A stretch of DNA of 21,639 nucleotides from an uncultured Bacilli bacterium (GCA_948497845.1 CAOOMX010000002.1:46516-68154); one strand, 5' to 3'; counted from the first letter of the stretch, positions 15,228 through 21,506 are shown. Notes: generated from the sequence alone by a model not told the origin. Numbers and translations: made by a program.

Positions 15228-15884
15228 ATGAAGAATATAATATTTTTAGGGGCGCCTGGTTCAGGTAAAGGAACACATACAAATATGTTAGTAAATCAAT
15301 TTGGATATATTACTATATCAACTGGAGATCTACTACGTAATATAACAGCAGGAAATACAGAGCTAGGACAAAAAATTAAAAATATTATGGTATCTGGCGA
15401 ATTAGTTAGTGATGAAATCATGTTAGAGCTAATCGAAAAAGAGTTAGAAAGTATTGAAGGAAAACCATTTATATTAGATGGTTTTCCTAGAAATCTAGCG
15501 CAAGCAGAAGCGTTATCCACATTATTGGGAAAGAAAAATATTGATTATCAAGCCATTTACTTAGATGTATTAGAAAACACTTGTAAAGAAAGAATTGTTG
15601 GACGTCTTGTATGTAAGTGTGGAAAACCATATAACTTATTCACACCTGATTTAAGACCAAAAAAAGATGGTATATGTGATGTATGTGGAAGTGCATTAAT
15701 TAAAAGAGACGATGACAATGAAGAATCATTTAAGAAAAGATATGAAGTATTTATTAAAAATACAGAACCAATAAAAGTCTATTATGAAGAATTGGGTAAA
15801 TTAAAAATAATAGATGCCAATCAAACAGAAACTAGAACAAGAAATGATATTCATGAAGAAATCATTGGAGTAATAAATGATTAG
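15228..15884 (+). CDS. adk: adenylate kinase, long-LID form with altered zinc knuckle
   Basis: Catalyses ATP + AMP to 2 ADP in the cytoplasm. 218 residues. P-loop GAPGSGKGT at residues 8-16, AMP site STGDLLR (31-37), DGFPRN (84-89), and the LID between about 126 and 160. The LID has four Cys: C129, C131, C150, C153. Zinc-type kinases normally have C-x-x-C at both ends; here the first pair is C-K-C, one residue shorter. Metal binding may persist with altered geometry. One base after secY; the last 8 bases overlap map. Confidence 0.97.
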   Translation: MKNIIFLGAPGSGKGTHTNMLVNQFGYITISTGDLLRNITAGNTELGQKIKNIMVSGELVSDEIMLELIEKELESIEGKPFILDGFPRNLAQAEALSTLLGKKNIDYQAIYLDVLENTCKERIVGRLVCKCGKPYNLFTPDLRPKKDGICDVCGSALIKRDDDNEESFKKRYEVFIKNTEPIKVYYEELGKLKIIDANQTETRTRNDIHEEIIGVIND

Positions 15885-16623
15885 TATTAAAAGTGAAAGA
15901 GAAATAGCCTTAATGAAAGAAGCAGGGCTTATTTTACAAAAAGCTTTTAAAGAAATTGAAAAACACATACGTGTTGGTATAACAACAAAAGAATTAGATA
16001 AAATTGCTTATGCATTTATTATCAAAAATGATTGTATTCCATCATGTTTAAATTATGAAGGGTATCCTGCTACTATGTGTATTTCTATAAATGATGAAGT
16101 AGTTCATGGAATACCAGGAAAAAGAAAATTAAAAGATGGAGACATAGTATCTTGTGATTTAGTCTTATCTTATAAAGGATATCATGCTGATGCAACAAGA
16201 ACCTATATAGTAGGGAATGTTAAAGAACAGATAAAAGAACTGGTAGAAAACACCAAAAATGCTTTTTATGAAGGCGTAAAACAAGTTCATGAAGGAGCAA
16301 GGATAAAGGACATAAGTGAAGCTATTGAAAAGTATGCACATGCACATGGCTTAAGTGTAGTAGAAGAACTAGTAGGTCATGGAATAGGTAGTGCTATGCA
16401 TGAAGAACCAGATGTACCAAATTTTAATGATGGGAGTAACATCAGATTAAAAGCTGGAATGACAATAGCCATTGAACCGATGCTTAATTTAGGCAGTAAA
16501 GAAGTATATTTATGTGATGATAATTGGACCGTAAAGACGATGGATAAAAAGCCATCAGCGCATTATGAAAATACGGTATTAGTAACCAAAGATGGATATG
16601 AAATATTAACAGGAGAAGATTAA
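15877..16623 (+). CDS. map: methionine aminopeptidase, type I
   Basis: Removes the initiator Met from nascent proteins after deformylation. 248 residues, no N-terminal extension. The metal ligands are all visible: D94, D105, H168, E200 and E231; the substrate-binding His77 and His175 are present too (NDEVVHGIP, MHEEPDVPN). It begins inside adk with an 8-base overlap and is followed by infA after 3 nt, the usual Bacillota order. Confidence 0.98.
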   Translation: MISIKSEREIALMKEAGLILQKAFKEIEKHIRVGITTKELDKIAYAFIIKNDCIPSCLNYEGYPATMCISINDEVVHGIPGKRKLKDGDIVSCDLVLSYKGYHADATRTYIVGNVKEQIKELVENTKNAFYEGVKQVHEGARIKDISEAIEKYAHAHGLSVVEELVGHGIGSAMHEEPDVPNFNDGSNIRLKAGMTIAIEPMLNLGSKEVYLCDDNWTVKTMDKKPSAHYENTVLVTKDGYEILTGED

Positions 16624-16626
16624 TAA

Positions 16627-16896
16627 ATGGTAAAAAGAAAAATGAACACCAAAGAAAAAGCAACAGAGAAAGTTTTTAAGAAAAAAACAGACAAGATTGA
16701 AGTAGAAGGTGTTGTAACAGAAATTCTAAAGGGTAGTGATTACTTAATAGAGTTAGAAAATGGACATACTGTAACAGCCTACGTTTCTGGTAAAATGCGT
16801 ATACACAATATTCGTATTTTACCAGGTGATAAAGTTACAGTAGAATTATCACCATACGATTTAACACGTGGGATTATAACATGGAATAAAAGATAA
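16627..16896 (+). CDS. infA: translation initiation factor IF-1 with basic N-terminal extension
   Basis: S1/OB-fold factor that occupies the A site during initiation. The IF-1 core runs from about residue 22 (DKIEVEGVVTEILKGSDYLI) to the end (LSPYDLTRGIITWNKR). With the ATG at 16627 the protein has 89 residues against the usual 72; the extra residues are mostly Lys, Glu, Met and Thr. An in-frame ATG at 16642 would shorten it to 84 but still leaves an extension. The ribosome binding site is weak (AGGAGAAG, 8-11 nt upstream, in the end of map), so the start is less certain than the identity. Confidence 0.93.
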   Translation: MVKRKMNTKEKATEKVFKKKTDKIEVEGVVTEILKGSDYLIELENGHTVTAYVSGKMRIHNIRILPGDKVTVELSPYDLTRGIITWNKR

Positions 16897-16907
16897 GGAG
16901 TGAAATT

Positions 16908-17021
16908 ATGAAAGTTAGACCATCCGTTAAAAAGATTTGTAAAAAATGTAAAATCATAAGAAGAAAGGGAAAAATTAGGGTAATATGTGAAAACCCTAAA
17001 CATAAACAAGTACAAGGTTAA
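16908..17021 (+). CDS. rpmJ: 50S ribosomal protein L36, zinc-binding form
   Basis: Smallest large-subunit protein. 37 residues: it begins MKVRPSVKKICKKCKIIRRK and holds the zinc ligands C11, C14, C27 and H32. TAAGGAGTG precedes the ATG. It sits between infA and rpsM, its standard position. Confidence 0.97.
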   Translation: MKVRPSVKKICKKCKIIRRKGKIRVICENPKHKQVQG

Positions 17022-17030
17022 GGAGGAATT

Positions 17031-17405
17031 ATGGCAAGAATTAAGAATATTGAATTACCAGGAGAAAAACACACTTGTATAGGACTTACAGAAATCTATG
17101 GTATAGGAAGAAATTTAGCACTTACAATTTGTAATGATGCTAGTGTTGAACCTACAAAGAAAATTAAGGATTTAACAGATGAAGAAATCACTAAACTACG
17201 TAAAGAAGTAGACAAATATGTAGTTGAAGGAGATTTACGTCGTGATGTTCAAATGAATATCAAAAACAAAATGGAAATAAATTGTTACCAAGGTATTAGA
17301 CACAAAAAAGGTTTACCAGTAAGAGGACAAAGAACAAGCAGAAATGCAAAGACTCGTAAAGGTAAAGGAAAAGTTGTAGCTAATAAGAAAAAGGTAGGAA
17401 AGTAG
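17031..17405 (+). CDS. rpsM: 30S ribosomal protein S13
   Basis: Small-subunit head protein that bridges to L5 and contacts P-site tRNA with its basic tail. 124 residues. LTEIYGIGRNLALTIC (helix-hairpin-helix-like), EGDLRRDVQMNIKNKMEINC and the C-terminal RGQRTSRNAKTRKGKGK are typical. AAGGAGG ribosome binding site, 9 nt after rpmJ. Confidence 0.98.
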   Translation: MARIKNIELPGEKHTCIGLTEIYGIGRNLALTICNDASVEPTKKIKDLTDEEITKLRKEVDKYVVEGDLRRDVQMNIKNKMEINCYQGIRHKKGLPVRGQRTSRNAKTRKGKGKVVANKKKVGK

Positions 17406-17413
17406 GTTAAAGT

Positions 17414-17797
17414 ATGGCTTATAATAGAAGAAAAAGAAAAGTTAAGAAGAATATACCTGAAGCAGTTGCATATATTCATTCAACATATAACAACACTATT
17501 GTTACTATTTCAGATAAAGAAGGAAATGCAATAAGTTGGTCATCAGCTGGAAGAATTGGATACAAAGGATCTAAGAAGAAAACTCCATTTGCAGCAGGAC
17601 TAACAAGTGAAGCAGCAGCTGCAGCAGCAGTAGAACAAGGTGTAAAAAAAGTTGATGTCTATGTAAAAGGATTAGGACCAGGAAGAGAAAATGCTATTCG
17701 TTCACTACAAGCAGCAGGATTAGAAATAACAAGTATCGTTGATGAAACACCAATTCCTCATAATGGATGTCGTCCACCAAAAAGACCAAGAAATTAA
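17414..17797 (+). CDS. rpsK: 30S ribosomal protein S11
   Basis: Platform protein near the E site and the Shine-Dalgarno helix. 127 residues. AYIHSTYNNTIVTISDKEGN, SSAGRIGYKGSKKKTPFAAG, and the ending DETPIPHNGCRPPKRPRN match the family closely. The ribosome binding site before the ATG is poor (AGGTTAAAGT), and the gene follows rpsM after 8 nt, which suggests coupling. Confidence 0.98.
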   Translation: MAYNRRKRKVKKNIPEAVAYIHSTYNNTIVTISDKEGNAISWSSAGRIGYKGSKKKTPFAAGLTSEAAAAAAVEQGVKKVDVYVKGLGPGRENAIRSLQAAGLEITSIVDETPIPHNGCRPPKRPRN

Positions 17798-17817
17798 TCG
17801 GGAAGGGGAAATATTGA

Positions 17818-18762
17818 ATGATTAAATTTGAAAAACCAGAATACAAAATAACAGAATATCAAGAAAGCAACTTTTATGGAAAATTTGAACTAGATCCATT
17901 AGAAAGAGGATTTGGTACAACAATAGGTAATGCATTAAGAAGAGTATTACTATCAAGCCTACCAGGAAGTGCAGTAACAACTGTTAAAATTGATGGAGTA
18001 ATGCATGAATTTCAAAAAATTGAAGGTGTAGTAGAAGATGTAACAACAATTGTACTTGCTCTTAAAAACTTAGTAGTTAAAAATCACTCTAATGAAACAA
18101 AAACATTAAGATTAACAAAATCAAGTGAAGGAGCAGTTACAGCTGGAGATATTGAACCTGATGCTGATGTTGAAATTGTAAATCCTGACTTAGTTATTTG
18201 TAACTTAGTTAAGGGTGGGAAAATAAGTATGGAGCTTACTGTTAATAATGGTCGTGGTTATGTATCTGCTGCAGATAACAAAGCAAAATTACCAGAAATA
18301 AAAGCTGGAGTAATTGCTATTGATTCATCATATTCACCTATTGAATTAGTAAAATATGAAGTATTAGATACACGTGTTGGACAAGATGAATCATATGACA
18401 AATTAGTTATGGAAGTATCAACAGATGGAAGTATGAGTCCTGAAGAAGCCATGGCTTTAGCAGCTAAGATATTAATAGAACATTTTAGCATTGTAGCAGA
18501 TTTAAATGGTATTAGTAATATTACTGGAATCATGCAAGAAAAGAAAGTCGATACAATGACAAAGACTTTAGAAACTCCAATTGAAGAAGTTGAGTTCTCA
18601 GTAAGAGCATATAATTGCTTAAAAAGAGCTGGTATTCATACCATTCAAGACTTAGTAAATAAAAAAGAAGTTGAAGTAACTAAGATCAGAAACTTAGGAA
18701 AGAAATCTCTAAAAGAAGTTCTAGACAAAGTAGCTGAATTAGGATTAACATTTAAGGAGTAG
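17818..18762 (+). CDS. rpoA: DNA-directed RNA polymerase subunit alpha
   Basis: Dimer platform for core enzyme assembly, with a C-terminal domain that binds UP elements and activators. 314 residues. N-terminal domain: LDPLERGFGTTIGNALRRVL with LLSSLPG at residues 26-50. A linker ends near 253, then the alpha-CTD (about 255-314) with SVRAYNCLKRAGIHTIQDL, in which R263 is the DNA-contacting Arg of the family, and IRNLGKKSLKEV. GGGAAGGGGA before the ATG. No rpsD lies next to it, as usual in Bacillota. Confidence 0.99.
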   Translation: MIKFEKPEYKITEYQESNFYGKFELDPLERGFGTTIGNALRRVLLSSLPGSAVTTVKIDGVMHEFQKIEGVVEDVTTIVLALKNLVVKNHSNETKTLRLTKSSEGAVTAGDIEPDADVEIVNPDLVICNLVKGGKISMELTVNNGRGYVSAADNKAKLPEIKAGVIAIDSSYSPIELVKYEVLDTRVGQDESYDKLVMEVSTDGSMSPEEAMALAAKILIEHFSIVADLNGISNITGIMQEKKVDTMTKTLETPIEEVEFSVRAYNCLKRAGIHTIQDLVNKKEVEVTKIRNLGKKSLKEVLDKVAELGLTFKE

Positions 18763-18766
18763 AAAC

Positions 18767-19108
18767 ATGAAATATAGAAAATTAGGAAGAGAAACAAGAA
18801 TAAGACGTAGTATTTTAGCAGGACTTACTAAAGATTGCATTATGAATGAACATGTTGTAACAACAGAAGCTCGTGCTAAAGAAGTACGTAAATTCGTTGA
18901 AAAAATGATTACTTATGGAAAAAATGGTACATTAGTATCACGTCGTAAAGCCCTAGCATTCTTACACAATGATAAAGCAGTTGTAAGTAAAGTATTTGAT
19001 GATTTAGCTAAAAGATATGAAACTAGAGATGGTGGATATACAAGAATCATTAAACTTAAAGAACGTCGTGGCGATGACGCATTAGAAGTAAAATTAGAAT
19101 TAGTATAA
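18767..19108 (+). CDS. rplQ: 50S ribosomal protein L17
   Basis: Large-subunit protein near the tunnel exit. 113 residues, the short form. It begins MKYRKLGRETRIRRSILAGL, contains VTTEARAKEVRKFVEKMITY, and ends GGYTRIIKLKERRGDDA followed by a hydrophobic strand. TAAGGAG lies within the end of rpoA. Last gene of the operon; the stop is inside the terminator hairpin. Confidence 0.98.
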   Translation: MKYRKLGRETRIRRSILAGLTKDCIMNEHVVTTEARAKEVRKFVEKMITYGKNGTLVSRRKALAFLHNDKAVVSKVFDDLAKRYETRDGGYTRIIKLKERRGDDALEVKLELV

Positions 19109-19133
19109 GACAACTGATAAAAGTTGTCTTTTT
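19107..19133 (+). terminator. intrinsic terminator of the ribosomal operon
   Basis: A perfect 9-bp stem (AAGACAACT at 19107-19115 with AGTTGTCTT at 19122-19130) with a 6-nt loop, followed by a T run to 19133. It begins within the stop codon of rplQ. Confidence 0.9.
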
Positions 19134-19180
19134 GTTTACATAGAAAATATAAAAATAATAAAAAATAAGAAATAAAATGA

Positions 19181-19186
19181 TATACT
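19181..19186 (+). promoter_or_regulatory. weak candidate promoter (-10) of the NPNTG protein gene
   Basis: TATACT preceded by TGA forms an extended -10 box. No clear -35 is found at the right distance. The start site near 19193 would leave a leader of only about 13 nt, just enough for the AGGTGAG ribosome binding site. Confidence 0.35.
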
Positions 19187-19205
19187 TAAAATAGGTGAGT
19201 AGTAT

Positions 19206-19907
19206 ATGAAGAAATTGGGGTATATGATAACATTAGTAATGTTTTTATTTATGGTAGTATTAAATGTAAGTGCTAAAGAAATAACATTAAAAGATGTAAT
19301 TGAAAAAGTAAAAACAGATGAAACTTTTAATCTCATAAAAGATGACGTAGTAATAACGAATACAGATAATTCTTTAACATTTACTTATCAAGATGGGGAT
19401 AAAAAGGCTATTATTCCATTATCTTTTCAAAATGGGACTCTATCTTATCAATACACTGGAAATAAGACAAATTTAACAGAGAATGATATGACAGAATCTT
19501 TTATTAATTCTATGATCATAGTAGCAATAGCATCAGCAGTAGCAGAATTAAATGGATATGATGCCGAACAATTAAAAAATGTAAAAGAAGAAGACTTAAC
19601 TTTTGAAAAAAATGGTATGGAAATGACTACATGGAGCTACAAGCAAGAAGATGAATCAGGACATTTTTCTATGACCGTCTGTGATACATTTAGAATAAGT
19701 TTAAATAGCTTTAATATTGAAGGTAACCCTAATCCTTCCAATCCTAACGGAGAAACAAAACCAACAACCCCAAATGAAGAAGTAAATCCAGAAAACCCTA
19801 ACACAGGGGTAACATTACCTATAATAGGTCTATCATGTTTAATCATCGGCGCTATTATATCTTTAAATCGTAGTAAAAAACAAGCAAAATTCATAGATAT
19901 AGGGTAA
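19206..19907 (+). CDS. secreted protein with NPNTG-type C-terminal sorting tail
   Basis: No family is recognised for the body. 233 residues: a signal peptide (about 1-23, KK then hydrophobic, cleavage likely after VSA), a globular part of about 150 residues that includes a hydrophobic stretch at 98-117, a Pro/Asn/Glu-rich linker (about 174-197), then N197-P-N-T-G201, a hydrophobic span (about 202-220) and a short positive end (NRSKKQAK). This order is that of sortase substrates, with NPNTG in place of LPxTG, so the protein is probably held at the cell surface. AGGTGAG ribosome binding site. It is a single gene after the ribosomal terminator; no sortase is present here. Confidence 0.8.
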   Translation: MKKLGYMITLVMFLFMVVLNVSAKEITLKDVIEKVKTDETFNLIKDDVVITNTDNSLTFTYQDGDKKAIIPLSFQNGTLSYQYTGNKTNLTENDMTESFINSMIIVAIASAVAELNGYDAEQLKNVKEEDLTFEKNGMEMTTWSYKQEDESGHFSMTVCDTFRISLNSFNIEGNPNPSNPNGETKPTTPNEEVNPENPNTGVTLPIIGLSCLIIGAIISLNRSKKQAKFIDIG

Positions 19908-19909
19908 CC

Positions 19910-19928
19910 AAAAAGGATTGTCTTTTTT
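19910..19928 (+). terminator. short intrinsic terminator after the NPNTG protein
   Basis: AAAAAGGA (19910-19917) pairs with TCTTTTTT (19921-19928), including one G-T pair, around a 3-nt loop; the T run forms the 3' arm and is followed by more T and C. Modest stability. Confidence 0.5.
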
Positions 19929-19934
19929 CTTTTC

Positions 19935-19962
19935 TTACACATTAATTAAAAATATGTATAAA
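19935..19962 (+). promoter_or_regulatory. candidate promoter of the small cysteine-rich protein
   Basis: TTACAC (19935-19940), 16-bp spacer, TATAAA (19957-19962). The predicted start near 19969 leaves a leader of about 33 nt to the ATG at 20002. Confidence 0.4.
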
Positions 19963-20001
19963 ACAAATAATTTTTATCCATACCAATAATGGAGGATAAA
20001 A

Positions 20002-20193
20002 ATGAAAGAACAAAATTGTGATAGTTGTAAAGATGCTAAGTTTGGGATTGCTTATATAGATCCTGAAACTGGAATACTATGTAGTAAAATAGATACAAAT
20101 ATGGAACTTCCAAAAGGCAAAAAAGTATTAGCTCCGCAAATCTGTACAAAGTGTGGAACAACATCTTGGAAAACAATTGATAATCAAGAATAG
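20002..20193 (+). CDS. small cysteine-rich (zinc-ribbon-like) protein, 63 aa
   Basis: No family is recognised. Two Cys pairs, C6-x-x-C9 and C48-x-x-C51, with C27 between them, look like a zinc-binding knuckle pair. There is no signal peptide or membrane span, so it is probably cytoplasmic. GGAGG at 19991-19995 lies 6 nt before the ATG, a good ribosome binding site. It has its own promoter candidate and terminator, so it appears to be expressed alone. A role in nucleic acid or metal binding would be a guess. Confidence 0.75.
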   Translation: MKEQNCDSCKDAKFGIAYIDPETGILCSKIDTNMELPKGKKVLAPQICTKCGTTSWKTIDNQE

Positions 20194-20223
20194 AAACGTA
20201 TCAAAAATATTTGAGCGTTTTTT
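20194..20223 (+). terminator. intrinsic terminator after the small cysteine-rich protein
   Basis: AAACG (20194-20198) pairs with CGTTT (20216-20220), and TCAAA (20201-20205) with TTTGA (20210-20214), separated by a small internal loop; T run to 20223. Confidence 0.7.
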
Positions 20224-20240
20224 ATTGGATAATTTTGTAG

Positions 20241-20444
20241 GAAAATAAGGCAAATTTAAATTATTCCTTTGAAAAAATCCTCACTAAGTGCAATTATTCC
20301 TTTGAAAAAATCTTCACTTGGCACAAATATTCCTTTGAAAAAGGTGTAACTTTAGCAAATTATTCCTTTGAAAAAGGTGTAATATTACTAATAAAATACC
20401 TTTATACCATTAGACAATGTGTTAATCCAATAGCAAAGCTGTAG
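20241..20444 (+). other. start-less open frame through the 33-bp repeats (possible gene remnant)
   Basis: Between TAG at 20238 and TAG at 20442 one frame stays open for 67 codons. It encodes ENKANLN, then four 11-residue units beginning YSFEK (YSFEKILTKCN, YSFEKIFTWHK, YSFEKGVTLAN, YSFEKGVILLI), then about 16 unrelated residues. No ATG, GTG or TTG precedes the repeats, and the other five frames are interrupted. It may be a decayed piece of a repeat protein or a chance frame created by the repeat period (33 is divisible by 3). Apart from the repeats and the terminator nothing else is seen in 20194-20507. Confidence 0.3.
20260..20391 (+). repeat. tandem array of four 33-bp repeats
   Basis: Units begin at exactly 20260, 20293, 20326 and 20359. 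Each starts with the core ATTATTCCTTTGAAAAA (unit 3 differs at its second base) followed by a 16-bp part that varies: units 1 and 2 continue ATC[C/T]TCACT, units 3 and 4 continue GGTGTAA. A degenerate fifth copy may follow at about 20397. The array lies between the terminator at 20223 and the regulator gene on the minus strand. In one plus-strand frame it is open and reads YSFEK in every unit. Confidence 0.9.
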
Positions 20445-20507
20445 ATAATACAAAAACACAAACCTAGCATTGATTTCATCCAATAAACTATCAACAAATA
20501 TAGAAAG

Positions 20508-20723
20508 TTATAGTTTTTCTTTATCTTCTTCTAAAGAGAATAAATCATTAAAATCACATTCTAAAAAAGTACAAATATCTTCTAAGTACCTAAAACTAAC
20601 AGAAGTTGTTTTTCCATTTAAAAAATTATTCAAATTCTTAGAAGTAACTCCCATTTGCTTACTTAACCAATATTTTGATCTTTTCTTCTTTTCTAATACA
20701 TCTAATACTTTAACTTTTATCAT
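20508..20723 (-). CDS. small Cro/CI-type (XRE) helix-turn-helix regulator, paralogue 1
   Basis: 71 residues, nearly all of them one DNA-binding domain. The helix-turn-helix is at about residues 17-38 (KYWLSKQMGVTSKNLNNFLN), and FRYLEDICTFLECDFNDLF forms the last helices of the fold. AAGGAG lies 8 nt before the ATG at 20723-20721. There is no effector or dimerisation domain. It is divergent from the next regulator (gap 139 bp), and its predicted start site lies on a palindrome, which suggests autorepression. About 55 percent of its residues are identical, without gaps, to those of the protein at 21168-21380. Confidence 0.9.
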   Translation of the reverse strand: MIKVKVLDVLEKKKRSKYWLSKQMGVTSKNLNNFLNGKTTSVSFRYLEDICTFLECDFNDLFSLEEDKEKL

Positions 20724-20750
20724 AACGTATACTCCTTATTTTTACATGCC

Positions 20751-20768
20751 TATACTTCTAGAAGCATA
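20751..20768. promoter_or_regulatory. operator-like palindrome over the promoter of regulator paralogue 1
   Basis: TATACTTCTAGAAGCATA is an 18-bp inverted repeat with a perfect 10-bp centre (CTTCTAGAAG, 20755-20764) and one mismatch pair in the arms. It covers the -10 box and start site of the minus-strand regulator, where a bound dimer would block transcription. Short palindromes GTATAC (20727-20732) and GTATATAC (20793-20800) lie on either side. Confidence 0.45.
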
Positions 20769-20791
20769 ACACATTCTCTCTATCAAATCAA
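20763..20791 (-). promoter_or_regulatory. promoter of regulator paralogue 1
   Basis: On the minus strand: TTGATT (20791-20786), 17-bp spacer, TATGCT (20768-20763) preceded by TGT (extended -10). The start near 20756 falls within the palindrome CTTCTAGAAG. Confidence 0.5.
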
Positions 20792-20862
20792 CGTATATAC
20801 ATAAACTATTAACAAGTCATTTTGATAAAATGAATACATTAAACAAGAAGGTAGGAAAAATC

Positions 20863-21102
20863 ATGACATTCCAAGAAGCAGTTAGCCAAAGAATTTATGA
20901 ATTATGTGAAAAGAATAAAATAACCCCTAATGGGTTAGCAGAAGCCTCACGTATTCCACCATCAACTTTACAAAACATTACTCAATGTAAGAATATTAAT
21001 CCAAGTTCATTTGTTATATTTCATTTATGTAATGCATTAAAAATAACAATAAAAGACTTTTTTGATAGTGAATTGTTTAATCCTAAAAACATAATTGAAT
21101 AA
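20863..21102 (+). CDS. Cro/CI-type (XRE) helix-turn-helix regulator
   Basis: With the ATG at 20863 the product has 79 residues and starts MTFQEAVSQRIYELCEKNKI, a start I recall for this kind of XRE protein; TAGGA lies 6 nt upstream. An in-frame ATG at 20830 would add 11 residues but has a poor ribosome binding site. The helix-turn-helix is at about residues 21-40 (TPNGLAEASRIPPSTLQNIT), and the fold closes with FHLCNALKITIKDFFDSELF. It belongs to a different subgroup from its two neighbours. Divergent from paralogue 1 and convergent with paralogue 2 (65-bp gap). Confidence 0.88.
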   Translation: MTFQEAVSQRIYELCEKNKITPNGLAEASRIPPSTLQNITQCKNINPSSFVIFHLCNALKITIKDFFDSELFNPKNIIE

Positions 21103-21148
21103 TTTTATAAAAATAGATATAAAAAAAATATATTATAGTAAGATAAAA

Positions 21149-21165
21149 GTCATAATTATAATGAC
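21149..21165. terminator. weak hairpin between convergent regulator genes
   Basis: GTCAT (21149-21153) pairs with ATGAC (21161-21165) around a 7-nt AT loop, directly after the stop of the minus-strand gene, with T-rich sequence on both sides. It could be a weak bidirectional terminator or an operator-like repeat. Confidence 0.3.
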
Positions 21166-21167
21166 AA

Positions 21168-21380
21168 TTATTTTTCTTTATCTTTTATAATAGTAAATAA
21201 TTCATTAAAATCACAATTAAGTAAATTACAAAAATCTTCAATATATCTAAAACTAATGGAAGAAGTTTCTCCATTAATAATTTTATTTAAATTTCTAGAT
21301 GTAATTCCCATTTTCATGCAAAGCCAATACTTAGATTTATTGTTCTTCTTAAGTATTTCTCCTATATTAATCTTTATCAT
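21168..21380 (-). CDS. small Cro/CI-type (XRE) helix-turn-helix regulator, paralogue 2
   Basis: 70 residues, one DNA-binding domain: KYWLCMKMGITSRNLNKIIN (about 17-36) is the helix-turn-helix, followed by FRYIEDFCNLLNCDFNELF. It aligns without gaps to the protein at 20508-20723, with 39 of 70 residues identical by my count; the best conserved parts are the recognition helix region and the SFRY...CDFN end, so the two may bind related sites. AAGGGGA precedes the ATG at a distance of 9-10 nt. Divergent from the gene cut by the right edge. Confidence 0.9.
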   Translation of the reverse strand: MIKINIGEILKKNNKSKYWLCMKMGITSRNLNKIINGETSSISFRYIEDFCNLLNCDFNELFTIIKDKEK

Positions 21381-21408
21381 ATTATAATATATCCCCTTTT
21401 ATACCTAA

Positions 21409-21414
21409 ATTATA
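21409..21414 (-). promoter_or_regulatory. candidate -10 box of regulator paralogue 2
   Basis: TATAAT on the minus strand, with the start expected near 21402 and a leader of about 22 nt. No good -35 is seen 16-18 bp upstream, so the promoter may be weak or need help. Confidence 0.4.
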
Positions 21415-21439
21415 CTTAAAATTAAACTTAAAAATGAAT

Positions 21440-21456
21440 TATCCTAAAATAGGATA
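21440..21456. promoter_or_regulatory. inverted repeat between divergent genes
   Basis: TATCCTAAAATAGGATA: perfect 7-bp arms around a 3-bp centre. It lies about 30 bp upstream of the -10 box of regulator paralogue 2 and about 50 bp upstream of the -10 of the right-edge gene, a fitting place for a shared operator. Confidence 0.4.
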
Positions 21457-21506
21457 TTTTAAAAGCACTGATGCTAGAATAATTTAAATTGAATAGTTAT
21501 ATTGTT

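Noticed and set aside
1048..19108. Mycoplasma genetic code (TGA as Trp)
   Set aside because: TGA is used as a stop by the large minus-strand gene, Trp residues in conserved positions are TGG, and no gene needs TGA read-through.
20260..20391. CRISPR array (17-bp conserved, 16-bp variable, period 33)
   Set aside because: The conserved part is too short for a CRISPR repeat, the variable parts are related to each other in pairs and not unique spacers, and no cas genes are present.
20830..20862. Upstream start (ATG at 20830) for the plus-strand regulator
   Set aside because: It has no good ribosome binding site, and the added 11 residues fall before the usual family start MTFQEAV; the ATG at 20863 has TAGGA at a proper distance.
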